Made by a program: the position numbers and the translations under genes
The notes under the pieces: generated by a model
Database searches by the model: none
The model's input: the letters and a program-made list of their open reading frames with translations, nothing else
Told to the model about the DNA's origin: nothing
DNA from: Teichococcus wenyumeiae
GTDB taxonomy: Bacteria; Pseudomonadota; Alphaproteobacteria; Acetobacterales; Acetobacteraceae
Assembly: GCF_003696345.1 (NCBI RefSeq)
Contig: NZ_RFLX01000022.1
Coordinates: forward strand, 1 to 62,695
Reading direction: 5' to 3'
DNA length: 62,695 nucleotides
Shown here: in pieces, positions 17,583 through 25,964 of the stretch
How positions within the stretch are numbered: position 1 is the stretch's first letter
Layout: each line of letters starts with the position of its first letter

Positions 17583-18470
17583 ATGATGACTTCGGCGATG
17601 ATCTGGAACGAGCCCAACAACAAGTCCCACTGGGACCCGGAGGTGGACCCGGACTGGGTGATCTTCGCGGAAACGGCGCGGATGGCCGGCGAGGCGGTGC
17701 GGGCGGAGAGCAGCCGGATCACCCGCGTGCTGGGCGGCATGTCGCCGATCGATCCGGTCTTCATCATGAAGATGCAGCAGCGCGGCGTGCTGGCGCAGAT
17801 GGACGCGGTGGCCGTGCATGGTTTCCCGCTGGACTGGAACCTCTGGCCCATCGACCACTGGCCGGCCAAGCTGGACGAGATCAAGGCCGTCACCGACCTG
17901 CCGGTCTGGGTTTCCGAGGTCGGCGTCTCCTCCTTCGGGTCGGAGGAGGTGCAGGCCTGGGGCGTCAACAAAACCGCCGGGCTGCTGAAAGGCCTGGCGC
18001 CGCGCATCCTCTGGTACAGCCTCTTCGACCTGCCCAGCGCCTGGGAAGCCACCACGCGGCACCGGGAGGCCGAGGGTTCCTCCTACTACCGCCACTTCTA
18101 CATGGGCCTCGTGCGGGAAGACGGCACGCCCAAGCCCTCGCTGGAGCAGTTCGCCCAGCACGCACCCGATATGGGCATCTGCCAGTGGTTCCATTTCGAG
18201 GATCACCGGCTGGATGATGCTGTGACCTGGCTGAAGCGCCTGGGCGTGAAGCACCTGCGCACCGGCATCTCCTGGGCCGACAGCTACCGCCCCAATGCCC
18301 TGGCCTGGTTCGACCGGCAGATGGAGGCGCTGGCGGATTTCGATGTCACCGTCACCTTCTGCTTCACGCCGGAGCACCGGGGCATCGCGCCGCACCACAC
18401 CAGCGCGCCGCAGGTGGTGGAGGAATTCGCCTCCTTCTGCGCCAGCATGACGCGGCGCTACGCGGACTGA
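17583..18470 (+). CDS. TIM-barrel glycosidase-like protein with permuted halves
   Basis: 295 aa, start ATG 17583 (AAGGA 11 nt upstream). The protein opens with MIWNEPNNKSHW, where Glu10 sits like the acid/base of clan-A glycosidases (GH39/GH5 type NEP motif). Glu at about 111 in VWVSEVGVSSFG matches the nucleophile strand. After the expected last strands (RILWYSLFDLP) the chain continues with LGVKHLRTGISWADSYRP and VTVTFCFTPEHRGIAPHHTS, then CASMTRRYAD, which in ordinary members form strands 1-3 before the NEP motif. The C terminus would join the N terminus naturally, so the domain looks circularly permuted. Activity on a xylose-like glycan is inferred. Last gene of the inositol/methyltransferase operon. 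Confidence 0.75.
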   Translation: MMTSAMIWNEPNNKSHWDPEVDPDWVIFAETARMAGEAVRAESSRITRVLGGMSPIDPVFIMKMQQRGVLAQMDAVAVHGFPLDWNLWPIDHWPAKLDEIKAVTDLPVWVSEVGVSSFGSEEVQAWGVNKTAGLLKGLAPRILWYSLFDLPSAWEATTRHREAEGSSYYRHFYMGLVREDGTPKPSLEQFAQHAPDMGICQWFHFEDHRLDDAVTWLKRLGVKHLRTGISWADSYRPNALAWFDRQMEALADFDVTVTFCFTPEHRGIAPHHTSAPQVVEEFASFCASMTRRYAD

Positions 18471-18483
18471 CAAAAAGCCTTCT

Positions 18484-18516
18484 GAAAAAAACAAAGGCGG
18501 CCGTTACCGGCCGCCT
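18484..18516 (-). terminator. Rho-independent terminator between convergent genes
   Basis: A perfect 9-bp stem (AGGCGGCCG / CGGCCGCCT, 18495-18516) with a TTAC loop. On the minus strand it is followed by a T-rich stretch (complement of the A7 run at 18485-18491), so it best terminates the minus-strand transcript of the fatty-acid hydroxylase gene. The hairpin may also block read-through from the plus-strand operon ending at 18470. Confidence 0.8.
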
Positions 18517-18572
18517 GAACTCAACTCGAAGAGAAAAGGAGGGGTCCAGGGGAATCCATTCCCCTGGCCTTT

Positions 18573-19511
18573 TCAGCGCGTCAGCGCCGCCCCAAGCCGC
18601 CGCAGCCCCACCATCTGCTGCCGCAGCCAGCCGCCATGCACGGGCGCATCGGCCGGGGAGCCATCGCCGGTCGGCGGGAAATAATCGCGGCGGAAATCGG
18701 CTGTGCCGAAGATCCAGTCCCAGATGGGCAGCAGCACGGCGAAGTTCTTGTTGGCCAGGTCCCGCCCCTGGCCATGGTGCAGCCGGTGGAAGCGGGGGGA
18801 GACGAGCAGCCTTTCCCCGACCGCGCCGAAGGAAAGGCGGATATTGGCGTGGCTGAGGCTCTCGGCCAGGCGCAGCACGATGACCACCAGCGGGAACTGC
18901 CCCGGCGGCACGCCGATCAGCAGCGCCAGGCCACCGAACCACAGGGCGCCGATGACATCGTCCAGCACGTGGTTGCGGTCATCGGTCCAGAAGGTCATCT
19001 GGGTCTGGGCATGGTGGATAGAATGCAGCGCCCACCACCAGCCGAAGGTGTGCTGGAAGCGGTGCCGCCAGTATTCGCCGAAATCCATCACTACGATGTA
19101 GGTCAGCAGCGCCAGCAGCGGGTATTCCCGGAGCGCGGGCACCAGCGTCTCCAGCGTCGGCGGCACCCAGCCGCTATCGGCCACCAGCCCCGCCAGCCGC
19201 GATTCCATGGCGGAGAAGGCGATGAAGGCGATCAGCGGCAGGATGCCGAGCCGCGCCAGCATCGTGTAGAGGATATCCACGCGCACCCGGCGGCGGTCGC
19301 CCCAGCGCTCCACCGGCTTCCAGGCTTCCAGCGGGCGGCAGATGGCATAGACGATGGCCACCTGCAGCAGGCCGAACATGAAGAAGTCCATCCAGTCGAA
19401 GGCATCCTCCGCCCAGGCCATCAGGCCGAGGGCATAGAGGGCGGGCTGCACGGCCGCCTCAAAGAGCCAGCCGTTCAACCCGTTCCAGGCATCCTGGATC
19501 GCGTCCATCAT
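18573..19511 (-). CDS. Sterol desaturase / fatty acid hydroxylase superfamily membrane protein
   Basis: 312 aa integral membrane protein with several hydrophobic segments (around FMFGLLQVAIVYAICRPL, ILPLIAFIAFSAM, YPLLALLTYIVVMDF, and LALLIGVPPGQFPLVVIVL). Histidine clusters of the di-iron family are present: HRFQH, HSIHHAQ and FHRLHHGQ. Such enzymes hydroxylate or desaturate lipid chains using O2. In this context it may modify a lipid anchor or membrane lipid linked to the glycan locus (inference). The deacetylase gene ends 3 nt upstream of its start, so they are co-transcribed. Two Met codons are adjacent at the start; the first is used here. Confidence 0.87.
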   Translation of the reverse strand: MMDAIQDAWNGLNGWLFEAAVQPALYALGLMAWAEDAFDWMDFFMFGLLQVAIVYAICRPLEAWKPVERWGDRRRVRVDILYTMLARLGILPLIAFIAFSAMESRLAGLVADSGWVPPTLETLVPALREYPLLALLTYIVVMDFGEYWRHRFQHTFGWWWALHSIHHAQTQMTFWTDDRNHVLDDVIGALWFGGLALLIGVPPGQFPLVVIVLRLAESLSHANIRLSFGAVGERLLVSPRFHRLHHGQGRDLANKNFAVLLPIWDWIFGTADFRRDYFPPTGDGSPADAPVHGGWLRQQMVGLRRLGAALTR

Positions 19512-19514
19512 CGC

Positions 19515-20288
19515 TCATGCCACTCCGGAGGCCGGCAGGGTGGCGAAGCAGAAGCCGCGCGCCTGCAGGCCTGCAATCAGATCCTCGAAGATCAACCCAA
19601 AAGGCTCGCGCCGGCTCCGCACGCCCCAGTGCATCAGCAGCACCTCGCCATCCTGGGTGCGGGAGAGCGCCTGGGCCAGCAGCGCCTTGTTGGGGTATTT
19701 GGCGCTGTCCAGCTCATCGCCCAGGAAGCCGCGCGCGCTCCAGCCCTGGTGGCGCAGGCCGCAGGCGGTGGCCAGCTTCAGCGCATTGGGCGTGGTGCGC
19801 CCGCCCGGCGCGCGCCACAGCGGCAGGAGCTTCGCATCGGGCGCGATGCTTTGCAGGGCCTCGACGGGCTTCCGCAGCTCGGCGCAGAAGCCGGGGCCAT
19901 CCAGGGTTTCCGCGCCCTCGCCGCGGCGGCGGGAGACATAGCGCACCTGGGCCGGGGCAGGGTCGGCGGCCAGATACCAGTGGCGCCAGGTATGGCTGCC
20001 GAAGGCATGTCCCTCGGCGGCGCGGGCGCGCCAGAAATCGGCCCAGGCAGGGCCCAGGGTCTCGCCGCCGCGGAAATCCGGCTCATTGGCCAGGAACAGC
20101 GTGGCGCGGATCTCGCGGCGCTGCATGGCGGCGGCAATGGCCTCGGCCTCCCGCCCCCAGCCGGTGTCGATGGTCAGGTACAGCGTGCCGGCGCGGCATT
20201 GCGGCAGGGCGGGCGCAGCCAGGGCGTGGGTCGCGGATGCGGCGGCAGCCGCCGCCAGCAGGGCACGGCGGGGCAGGAAAGCAGGCAC
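19515..20288 (-). CDS. Secreted polysaccharide deacetylase-like protein
   Basis: 257 aa from a GTG at 20288, 7 nt after the upstream gene's stop; an upstream extension would run into that gene. The N terminus has twin Arg then Ala-rich (PRRALLAAAAAASATHALA), a Sec or Tat signal. The catalytic fold shows TLYLTIDTGWGRE (the TFDDG-equivalent), FGSHTWRHWYL (metal-binding His pair), PLWRAPGGRTTPN (the RxP motif) and VLLMHWG near the C terminus. The first motif has Asp-Thr-Gly rather than Asp-Asp-Gly, so one catalytic/metal Asp is changed. Likely acts on an N-acetylated glycan in the periplasm. Confidence 0.82.
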   Translation of the reverse strand: MPAFLPRRALLAAAAAASATHALAAPALPQCRAGTLYLTIDTGWGREAEAIAAAMQRREIRATLFLANEPDFRGGETLGPAWADFWRARAAEGHAFGSHTWRHWYLAADPAPAQVRYVSRRRGEGAETLDGPGFCAELRKPVEALQSIAPDAKLLPLWRAPGGRTTPNALKLATACGLRHQGWSARGFLGDELDSAKYPNKALLAQALSRTQDGEVLLMHWGVRSRREPFGLIFEDLIAGLQARGFCFATLPASGVA

Positions 20289-20295
20289 GGCGGGC

Positions 20296-21492
20296 TCAGT
20301 GCGTCCGGGGGGCGAAAAGGCGCCGGCTGGGCGCCGGCGCGGCTTCGGTGACTGGGGCTGGCGGGGTCTCGGCGGCAGCGGCGGGTGCCACCAGACCAAC
20401 GCCGCCAGCGGCAGGCGCCGGGACGAGGGCCGGGCTGGCGGAAGCGCCGGCGGCCACCGGCACCGGTGCGGCAGTGGGCTGAAAAAGGACACCGTGCGGG
20501 GAGCGGCCGACCGGCTGGTTCTCCAGCGTGCCGGTCTCCGGGTCCACCACCGCGACGCGGCCGATCCAGCGCTGCGTCACCCAGAGCCGGCCCTGCGGGT
20601 CAAAGGAGACGCAATCCGGCCCGCCCGGCACGTCCAGCACCTTGACGATGTCCAGGGTCGCGGGGTCCAGCACGGTGATGCGGCTGTCCACCCGGCTGGT
20701 GACATACAGCAGCCCCGGCTTGCCGTCCCTCGTTGGCGCCGGGAAGATGGCATGGGCGCCGCGGCCGACCTTGATGCGGCGGTCCACCTGCCGTGTCTCC
20801 GGGTTCACCACGGCCACGTAGTCGCGGCCCATGATGCCCACCAGCAGCTTGCCCTCGTGCCAGATCACGCCCGCCGGCTGCGGCCCGACGTCGAGCTTCC
20901 AGACCGGCTCGCGCGTCTGCAGGTCGATGGCCGTCAGCAGGTTGTTGCCCTGCAGGGTGACGTAAGCCAGCTTGCTGTCCGGGCTGAAGGCGATGTGGCT
21001 GGGCATGTCCGGCAGGCGCAGCCGCGCTTCCAGCGCCAGCGCCTGGCCGTCCCAGCCATAGAGATCCACCTGGTCCCGCCGCAGGCTGGTGATGACCAGG
21101 TGCTTGCCATCCGGGCTGAAACCAAGGTGATAGGGGTTCGAGAGCGGCTCTCGCTTCACCATCTCGCCGGTGCCGGGATTGATGAAGAGCATTTCATTGG
21201 CGCCGGAATCGCCGATCATCAGCGTGCCGCCATCCGGCGTCAGGGCCAGGTGGTGCACTTCCCGCAGCACGGGGATGCGGCGCACCTCCTCCCGTGTCGC
21301 GGCATCCAGCACCAGGATATTGGCCTCGCCCGAATTCAGCACATAAACCAGGCCATTCGGCGCGGGGGCCAGGGCCGCCGGAGCGGGTGCCGCCGTGTCC
21401 GGTGTGGCTGCGGGGGTGGTCTGTCCCAGGGCCAGACCCGGCGCCAGCGTGGCGAGCAGGAGGGGCAGAACGAGACCGCGAGGAAGCCGCAT
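20296..21492 (-). CDS. Secreted YVTN-type beta-propeller protein
   Basis: 398 aa. Signal peptide of about 23 residues (LPLLLATLAPGLALG) followed by an Ala/Pro-rich linker, then about seven propeller blades of the YVTN type: VYVLNSGEANILVLDAATRE, LALTPDGGTLMIGDSG, LGFSPDGKHLVITS, IAFSPDSKLAYVTLQGNN, LLYVTSRVDSRITVLDPAT, and RLWVTQRWIGRVAVVDPETG. The last 60 or so residues are again Ala/Pro/Val-rich and probably unstructured. Such propellers serve as periplasmic binding scaffolds. It sits between two deacetylase genes, so a role in assembling or sensing the surface glycan is possible. No enzymatic residues can be assigned. Confidence 0.82.
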   Translation of the reverse strand: MRLPRGLVLPLLLATLAPGLALGQTTPAATPDTAAPAPAALAPAPNGLVYVLNSGEANILVLDAATREEVRRIPVLREVHHLALTPDGGTLMIGDSGANEMLFINPGTGEMVKREPLSNPYHLGFSPDGKHLVITSLRRDQVDLYGWDGQALALEARLRLPDMPSHIAFSPDSKLAYVTLQGNNLLTAIDLQTREPVWKLDVGPQPAGVIWHEGKLLVGIMGRDYVAVVNPETRQVDRRIKVGRGAHAIFPAPTRDGKPGLLYVTSRVDSRITVLDPATLDIVKVLDVPGGPDCVSFDPQGRLWVTQRWIGRVAVVDPETGTLENQPVGRSPHGVLFQPTAAPVPVAAGASASPALVPAPAAGGVGLVAPAAAAETPPAPVTEAAPAPSRRLFAPRTH

Positions 21493-21602
21493 GGTAAGGC
21501 GCTTTCGGGCGTTAGGAGGCGCGGGAGGCAGAAGCTGCGCCCCGCGCCTGTAGCAGCTTCCGCCCGTAACAGGCCAGAAACTTCGCGTGACGTTTCCGGA
21601 GC

Positions 21603-22496
21603 TTAACCCACGAGACCCCGGCCGAAGCGGCGCGGCTCCACCGGCTCCGGGATCCTGGCCTCCGCCAGGAAGCGCCCGGCATTGGCCGAGGCGGCATGCC
21701 AGGCCGCTACTTCGCCCACCTTGGCCACCCAGGCGCCCGGCGTGGCGGTGACCTGCGCCAGCAGTTTCTCCAGCATCCGCAGCCGCTGCACCCGGCCGGA
21801 GATCCAGTCATGCACCGTCAGCATCAGCATGCCGCCATACTGGTGCTGGCCTTCCCATTCCTCCCGCCAGCTTTCCAGCACGACGCCAGGAGTGGCGGGC
21901 GTCCGGTCGCCGGGCAGGCCGCTGTATTTGTAGAGGATGGCGTCGTCGATGGCCCATTGCACCGGCACCTCCACCAGCCCCTCGATCTCGTAGGGGTGGT
22001 CGGCGCCCATCAGGGAACTGTCCCAGAGGCCGAGGCGACGGACCTCGCGCACCATGTGCGGCGTCATTTCCCAGGCCGGGGAACGGAAGCCCTTGGGCGC
22101 CGCGCCGGTCTGGCGGCGGAACAGCTCCACCGAAGCCTCCAGCGCCGCGGTGAATTCGGCATCCGAGCTTTCGGCCACCAGCTCATGAAACCAGCCGTGC
22201 AGCCCCACCTCGTGGCCGCGCTGCAGGATGGCCGGCAGCAGGTTCGGGTGCTCCTCGGCGATGGTGCCGGGCACAAAGAAGGAGCCCTTGATGCCGAAGC
22301 GCTCGATCAGGTCCATGATCCGCCAGACGCCGAGGCGCTGGCCGAAATGCCGCTGTTCGAGCTGCCCCAGGGTGCGGGCCGCCCCCGGCGCCCGCTGCAC
22401 CCAGAGGTAAGGGGCGGTGGCATCGACATCGACGGTGAAGCAGAAGGCAGCCTGCTTGCCGTCGGGCCATTGGTAGCGGGGCCAGGGCTGCACCAT
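21603..22496 (-). CDS. Polysaccharide deacetylase family hydrolase (PuuE-like)
   Basis: 297 aa from the ATG at 22496. It has the divergent TVDVDATAPYLWVQR motif seen in PuuE/allantoinase-type members, KGSFFVPGTIAEEHPNLLP, the metal-site EVGLHGWFHE, and GFRSPAWEMTPHMVREVRRL (the R-x-P motif). LMLTVHDWISGR holds the last His. No signal peptide is evident, so this member is cytosolic, unlike the secreted deacetylase upstream at 19515. The family hydrolyses C-N bonds of amides or N-acetyl groups. It is 13 nt from the SDR gene, and the two form an operon. Confidence 0.85.
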   Translation of the reverse strand: MVQPWPRYQWPDGKQAAFCFTVDVDATAPYLWVQRAPGAARTLGQLEQRHFGQRLGVWRIMDLIERFGIKGSFFVPGTIAEEHPNLLPAILQRGHEVGLHGWFHELVAESSDAEFTAALEASVELFRRQTGAAPKGFRSPAWEMTPHMVREVRRLGLWDSSLMGADHPYEIEGLVEVPVQWAIDDAILYKYSGLPGDRTPATPGVVLESWREEWEGQHQYGGMLMLTVHDWISGRVQRLRMLEKLLAQVTATPGAWVAKVGEVAAWHAASANAGRFLAEARIPEPVEPRRFGRGLVG

Positions 22497-22509
22497 GGGT
22501 CGGGCTTCC

Positions 22510-23301
22510 TTACAGCGCGTGCTTCTTGTCCTGGTAGACGGCGAGGGAGCCGATGGAATTGCCGCCATCCACGGGCAGGGAGGCGCCGGTGATATAGGCG
22601 CTGGCGGAACTGGCCAGAAACAGCGCGGCATTGCCCACGTCCTGCGGCGAGGTCGGGCGCCCGGCGGGGATATTGGCGATGACATTGTCGACATGCGCCT
22701 GAGTGAGCTGGCTGACATCGCTGCCGGCGGCGAAGCCGGGCTCCAGCGCATTGGCGCGGATGCCGTATTCGGCCAGCTCGATGGCGAAGCCCTTGGTCAG
22801 CCGGTCCAGCGCGGTCTTGGAGGTGCTGTAGGGGCAGGCGGTGCGGCGCATCTTGCGCGCGGCGCCGGAGGAGATGTTGATGATATTGCCCTTCACGCCC
22901 TGGGCGATCATCAGCTTGGCGAAGGCGCGGCTGAGCAGGAAGGGCGCGCGCAGGTTGATGTCGAAGATGCGGTCCCATTCCGCGGCATCGACGTCCAGCA
23001 GGAAGCCGCTGGGATAGATCCCGGCATTGTTCACCAGCACATCTGCAGCGCCCCAGCGCTTGCCGACCTCGGCCGCCATCGCCTCGATGGCCTCGGCATC
23101 GCGGAGATCGGTGGTGAGGACGAAGCTGCTCTCGGTGAACCAGGGCGCGGAGGTCAGCGCCTGCAGCGGCTCGGCACGCGCATCGGTCAGGCAGAGCTTG
23201 GCGCCGGCCCGGCCGAAGGCCTCGGCCAGCCAGCCGCCGATGATGCCGCAGGCGCCGGTGATCACCACCCGCTTGCCGACCATTTCCTGCGCGTAATCCA
23301 T
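22510..23301 (-). CDS. SDR-family oxidoreductase
   Basis: 263 aa classical SDR from the ATG at 23301. VVITGACGIIGGWLAEAFGR is the cofactor loop, LVNNAGIYPSG the NNAG motif, IINISSGAARKMR holds the catalytic Ser, and YSTSKTALDRLTKGFA has the Tyr-x3-Lys pair. The C-terminal TGASLPVDGGNSIG is typical of 3-oxoacyl-ACP reductase-like SDRs. Substrate cannot be read. It is followed at 13 nt by the PuuE-like hydrolase, suggesting a joint catabolic or modification step on a small molecule rather than fatty acid synthesis. Confidence 0.85.
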   Translation of the reverse strand: MDYAQEMVGKRVVITGACGIIGGWLAEAFGRAGAKLCLTDARAEPLQALTSAPWFTESSFVLTTDLRDAEAIEAMAAEVGKRWGAADVLVNNAGIYPSGFLLDVDAAEWDRIFDINLRAPFLLSRAFAKLMIAQGVKGNIINISSGAARKMRRTACPYSTSKTALDRLTKGFAIELAEYGIRANALEPGFAAGSDVSQLTQAHVDNVIANIPAGRPTSPQDVGNAALFLASSASAYITGASLPVDGGNSIGSLAVYQDKKHAL

Positions 23302-23716
23302 GACTTTCCCCTTGTTCAGCAACAGCCGCCGCGCCGGAAGGCCGCGCCTGCTGCCGGCCCTGGCGCGGCAGGCCCCCACCATGCCCGCTCCGCCACCGGC
23401 GGAAGGGGAGGGACGGGAGCACGCGGCGGAATGGCTGACGGCAAGGCGGTGGTCCGTGATGCGGTGCCGCTCTATAGGGCGGGAGGCAGGCAGCGGACAA
23501 CGCGGCGGCCCCGGAGGAGCCGCGGAGACGGTGTTGGCCATGGCCGCGCCGATGGGCAGAAGGGCGGCAGCATCCGGAGCCGGCCGGGCATGTCGCTGGC
23601 GGTCTGGCATACCTTGGCCTGCATCCTGACAGGTTGCCAAACCTACCCCCCGGGTTGGTTCATGATTTGCACATTTCGAAAAACAACCGCGGAACCGACT
23701 GCGGAGGACTGCCAGA
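23302..23716. other. Intergenic stretch without a supported gene
   Basis: This region lies between the minus-strand SDR gene and the plus-strand GAF relic and should contain the SDR operon promoter. Reading frames across it are GC-bias frames without recognisable content. I see no RNA gene or clear repeat. Confidence 0.4.
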
Positions 23717-24284
23717 ATGCGGGAGCCTGTCCGTACTCTATGCCCTCTTCCTGTCACTGAGGCTGAACGCCTGGCCGCTCCGCGGTCGCACGGGGTCTGG
23801 ATACCGCCTGCGAAGCCACCTTCGACAACATCGCCGAGCTGGCCGCGTAACGGACCGACAGCCCGCTGTCCCTTGTCTCCCTCACCGATGCCGACCGGCA
23901 GTGGTTCAAGGCTCGCAAGGGCCTGCCGGTGGTGGAGGTGCCGCGCGAGCATTCCTTCTGCGCCTGGGCCATCCCGCGGCCGGGCGAGGTGACGGTGGCG
24001 CCGGATACGCGCACCGACGCCCGCTTCGCGGATCATCCCCTGGTGTTGGGGGAGCCAGACATGCGCATCTATGCCGGTGCGCTGCTGGTGAACCGGGACG
24101 TCGCGCCGGGGACGCTGTGCGTCCCAGGCCGCCAGCCGCGGGAATTCCCCGAGACCAGCCGCAGATCCTGGCGCGGCTGGCCGATACCGTGATGACCATG
24201 CTGGAGCTGCGGCGGGTGATGGCGCAGGTGCGCCGCCTGAGCGGCAAGAACCAGGTGCTGCACTGCGCCTATCAATCCGCCTGA
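23717..24284 (+). pseudogene. GAF-domain sensor protein remnant
   Basis: Pieces of a GAF domain are spread over different frames: a TEAERLAA-type N terminus, a LDTACEATFDNIAEL-like piece, then SLTDADRQWFKARKGLPVVE, REHSFCAWAIPRPGEVTVAP and DTRTDARFADHPLVLGEPDM, which is the characteristic GAF core of many alphaproteobacterial sensor kinases and cyclases. The C-terminal VMTMLELRRVMAQV is the linker helix usually leading to a kinase or GGDEF domain, but a stop follows at 24284. At least two frameshifts are needed to join the parts. It is a dead gene. Confidence 0.75.
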
Positions 24285-24297
24285 GGCGCGGCCAGCC

Positions 24298-25194
24298 CTA
24301 GGCGGGCGAGGGCACGCCGGAGGCCGCCCGGCAGCGTGCCGCCCGCCTCGGCTCGGCCTGATGGCGGATGAAGTTCCGCAGCTCCAGCTGCCGCAGGCCT
24401 GCATCGGTGACCTGACGGTCCAGCCCCAGTTGCCAGGCGAGGTCGCGCCGCGCCGGCTCGCGCGCCAGGGCATCCACCCGGGTGGCGAAGGCTTCCACCG
24501 CCACCTCGTCCAGGGCCAGGGCGCTCTCCACCAGTGAGCCTGCCTGGCGCCGCAGGGCCGGACCGACCTCGTCCAGTGCCAGTTCCGGATGGTATTGCAC
24601 ACCCCAGAAGAGGCCGTTGCCGCTGCGGATCTCCGCCGCCTGCACCTGTGTCTCGCTGCTGCTGGCCAGCAGGGTGGCGCCGGGCGGCAGTTCCTCCACC
24701 TCATCGGAATGAATGGCAATGGCGTCGAAGCTGGCGGCGCGGCCAGCCAGCAGCGGGTGGTGCCGCCCGGTCTCCGTCGGCACGATGCGGCGCGCGAAGC
24801 CGGCTTCCTGCCCATGCCGCCGGGGCCGCACCTTGCCCCCCGCCGCAGCCACCGCGACCTGCAGTCCGGCGCAGGAGCCGAAGGCGGGCGTGCCGGAGGC
24901 GAAAACGGCCCGCATGAAGCGCAGCAGCCGCCGCACCTTGGGCGTGTCGTCATAGACATGCATGGGCGAGCCGCAGAGGAAGACGGCGTCGTAGCGGCGC
25001 AGGCCCTCCGGCTGTTGTTCCGGCGCCTCTTCCTCGGCAGGCTTCAGCTGGTCGCACAGGGCGCCAGGGGCCAGTTGCCTGAGGGTATGGACATAGGTTT
25101 CGCCGGAGCTGCGGCCGACACTCTCGCGGCGGGCATCACGGGCTTCCGGCGCCTCGCTTTCAGCCACCAGAAAGCGGAAGGGTTGGGACATCAA
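24298..25194 (-). CDS. Class I glutamine amidotransferase domain protein
   Basis: 298 aa with a GMP-synthase-like GATase fold. The nucleophile is in GSCAGLQVAVAAAGG, the His-Glu pair in GVQYHPELALDE, with FLCGSPMHVYDD and AIHSDEVEELPPG as the other conserved blocks. A C-terminal extension of about 90 residues is helical and Arg-rich with no known domain. No separate synthase domain is present, so it may serve an unlinked partner, or hydrolyse gamma-glutamyl compounds. It lies alone on the minus strand. The family call is firm; the substrate is not. Confidence 0.83.
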   Translation of the reverse strand: MMSQPFRFLVAESEAPEARDARRESVGRSSGETYVHTLRQLAPGALCDQLKPAEEEAPEQQPEGLRRYDAVFLCGSPMHVYDDTPKVRRLLRFMRAVFASGTPAFGSCAGLQVAVAAAGGKVRPRRHGQEAGFARRIVPTETGRHHPLLAGRAASFDAIAIHSDEVEELPPGATLLASSSETQVQAAEIRSGNGLFWGVQYHPELALDEVGPALRRQAGSLVESALALDEVAVEAFATRVDALAREPARRDLAWQLGLDRQVTDAGLRQLELRNFIRHQAEPRRAARCRAASGVPSPA

Positions 25195-25285
25195 GGCTCC
25201 TGACCAAGCAAGAAGGTCAGGGAAGTGGTCCCGAATCCCTGGTGCGAAAGGGGCTTGGCAGGAAGATCGGTGTTGTCACAGAAGC

Positions 25286-25309
25286 GGGAGCGGCCCGGAG
25301 GCCGCTCCC
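25286..25309 (-). terminator. GC hairpin after the PEP-CTERM gene
   Basis: A perfect 10-bp stem, GGGAGCGGCC / GGCCGCTCCC, with a 4-nt loop, 29 nt past the stop of the PEP-CTERM gene. No clear T run follows on the minus strand, so termination may be weak, or the hairpin may only stabilise the mRNA 3' end. Confidence 0.5.
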
Positions 25310-25337
25310 CCTGTCAGGAAACCCGACAGGCTGTCGC

Positions 25338-25964
25338 TCAGGCCTTGCGGCGGCGCACCAGGCCGAGGCCCAGCAGGCCGGCGCTGAACAGCGCCAGCGA
25401 GGCGGGCTCGGGCACCGGCACCGCGGCGGCGGCGCCGCTGAAGGTGAAGGTGCCGGTGGTGTCCAGGCCATTGGTCTGGCCGGTGAAGCTGAAGGTGCCG
25501 GCGGTGTCGTCATAACCTTCGCGGCTGAACATGCCCGTGCCGGTCAGCACCAGGAACTCGAAGTTGCCGGCGCTGAAGGAGGAGTTGGTGATCTCCTGCA
25601 GGTCGAAGGTCAGGTCGCCGATCTTCAGGAAGTCGTTGACGCTGCTGAAGGGGCTGAAGCTGAAGTCCTTGACCACACCGGTCCCGCCGTCGGTGATGCC
25701 GAAGGTGTTGCCGGCGGAGGCGTTGTTGACCTGGAAGGTGCCGGTCCCGGTGCCGGCGCCGGCATCGGTCACGCAGGCGCCGGTCGGGCTGGCGCAGAAA
25801 TCAATGGCGGTGGCCTGGGTGAAGGCGACATTGGTACCGGCGCTGTTCTCGGCCTGGAAGAGGCCGGTGATGTCGAAGCTGCCGGTAATGGGCGCTGCCA
25901 TGGCCGAGGCGCTGGTGGCGATCGCAAAAGCCGTTCCGAGAACCAGCGACTTAAAGTTCCGCAT
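25338..25964 (-). CDS. PEP-CTERM sorting-signal protein
   Basis: 208 aa from the ATG at 25964, with AAAGGACG upstream. N-terminal Sec signal peptide (SLVLGTAFAIATSASAMA). The mature region is rich in Gly, Thr, Ser and Phe, low in Lys, and has two Cys (FCASPTGACV), probably a secreted beta-rich structural protein. The C terminus is textbook PEP-CTERM: VPVPEPASLALFSAGLLG, a transmembrane stretch, then RRRKA. It should be processed by an exosortase and delivered to the surface or exopolysaccharide. A sigma-54-type promoter lies about 60 nt upstream. The exosortase is not in this window. Confidence 0.92.
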   Translation of the reverse strand: MRNFKSLVLGTAFAIATSASAMAAPITGSFDITGLFQAENSAGTNVAFTQATAIDFCASPTGACVTDAGAGTGTGTFQVNNASAGNTFGITDGGTGVVKDFSFSPFSSVNDFLKIGDLTFDLQEITNSSFSAGNFEFLVLTGTGMFSREGYDDTAGTFSFTGQTNGLDTTGTFTFSGAAAAVPVPEPASLALFSAGLLGLGLVRRRKA

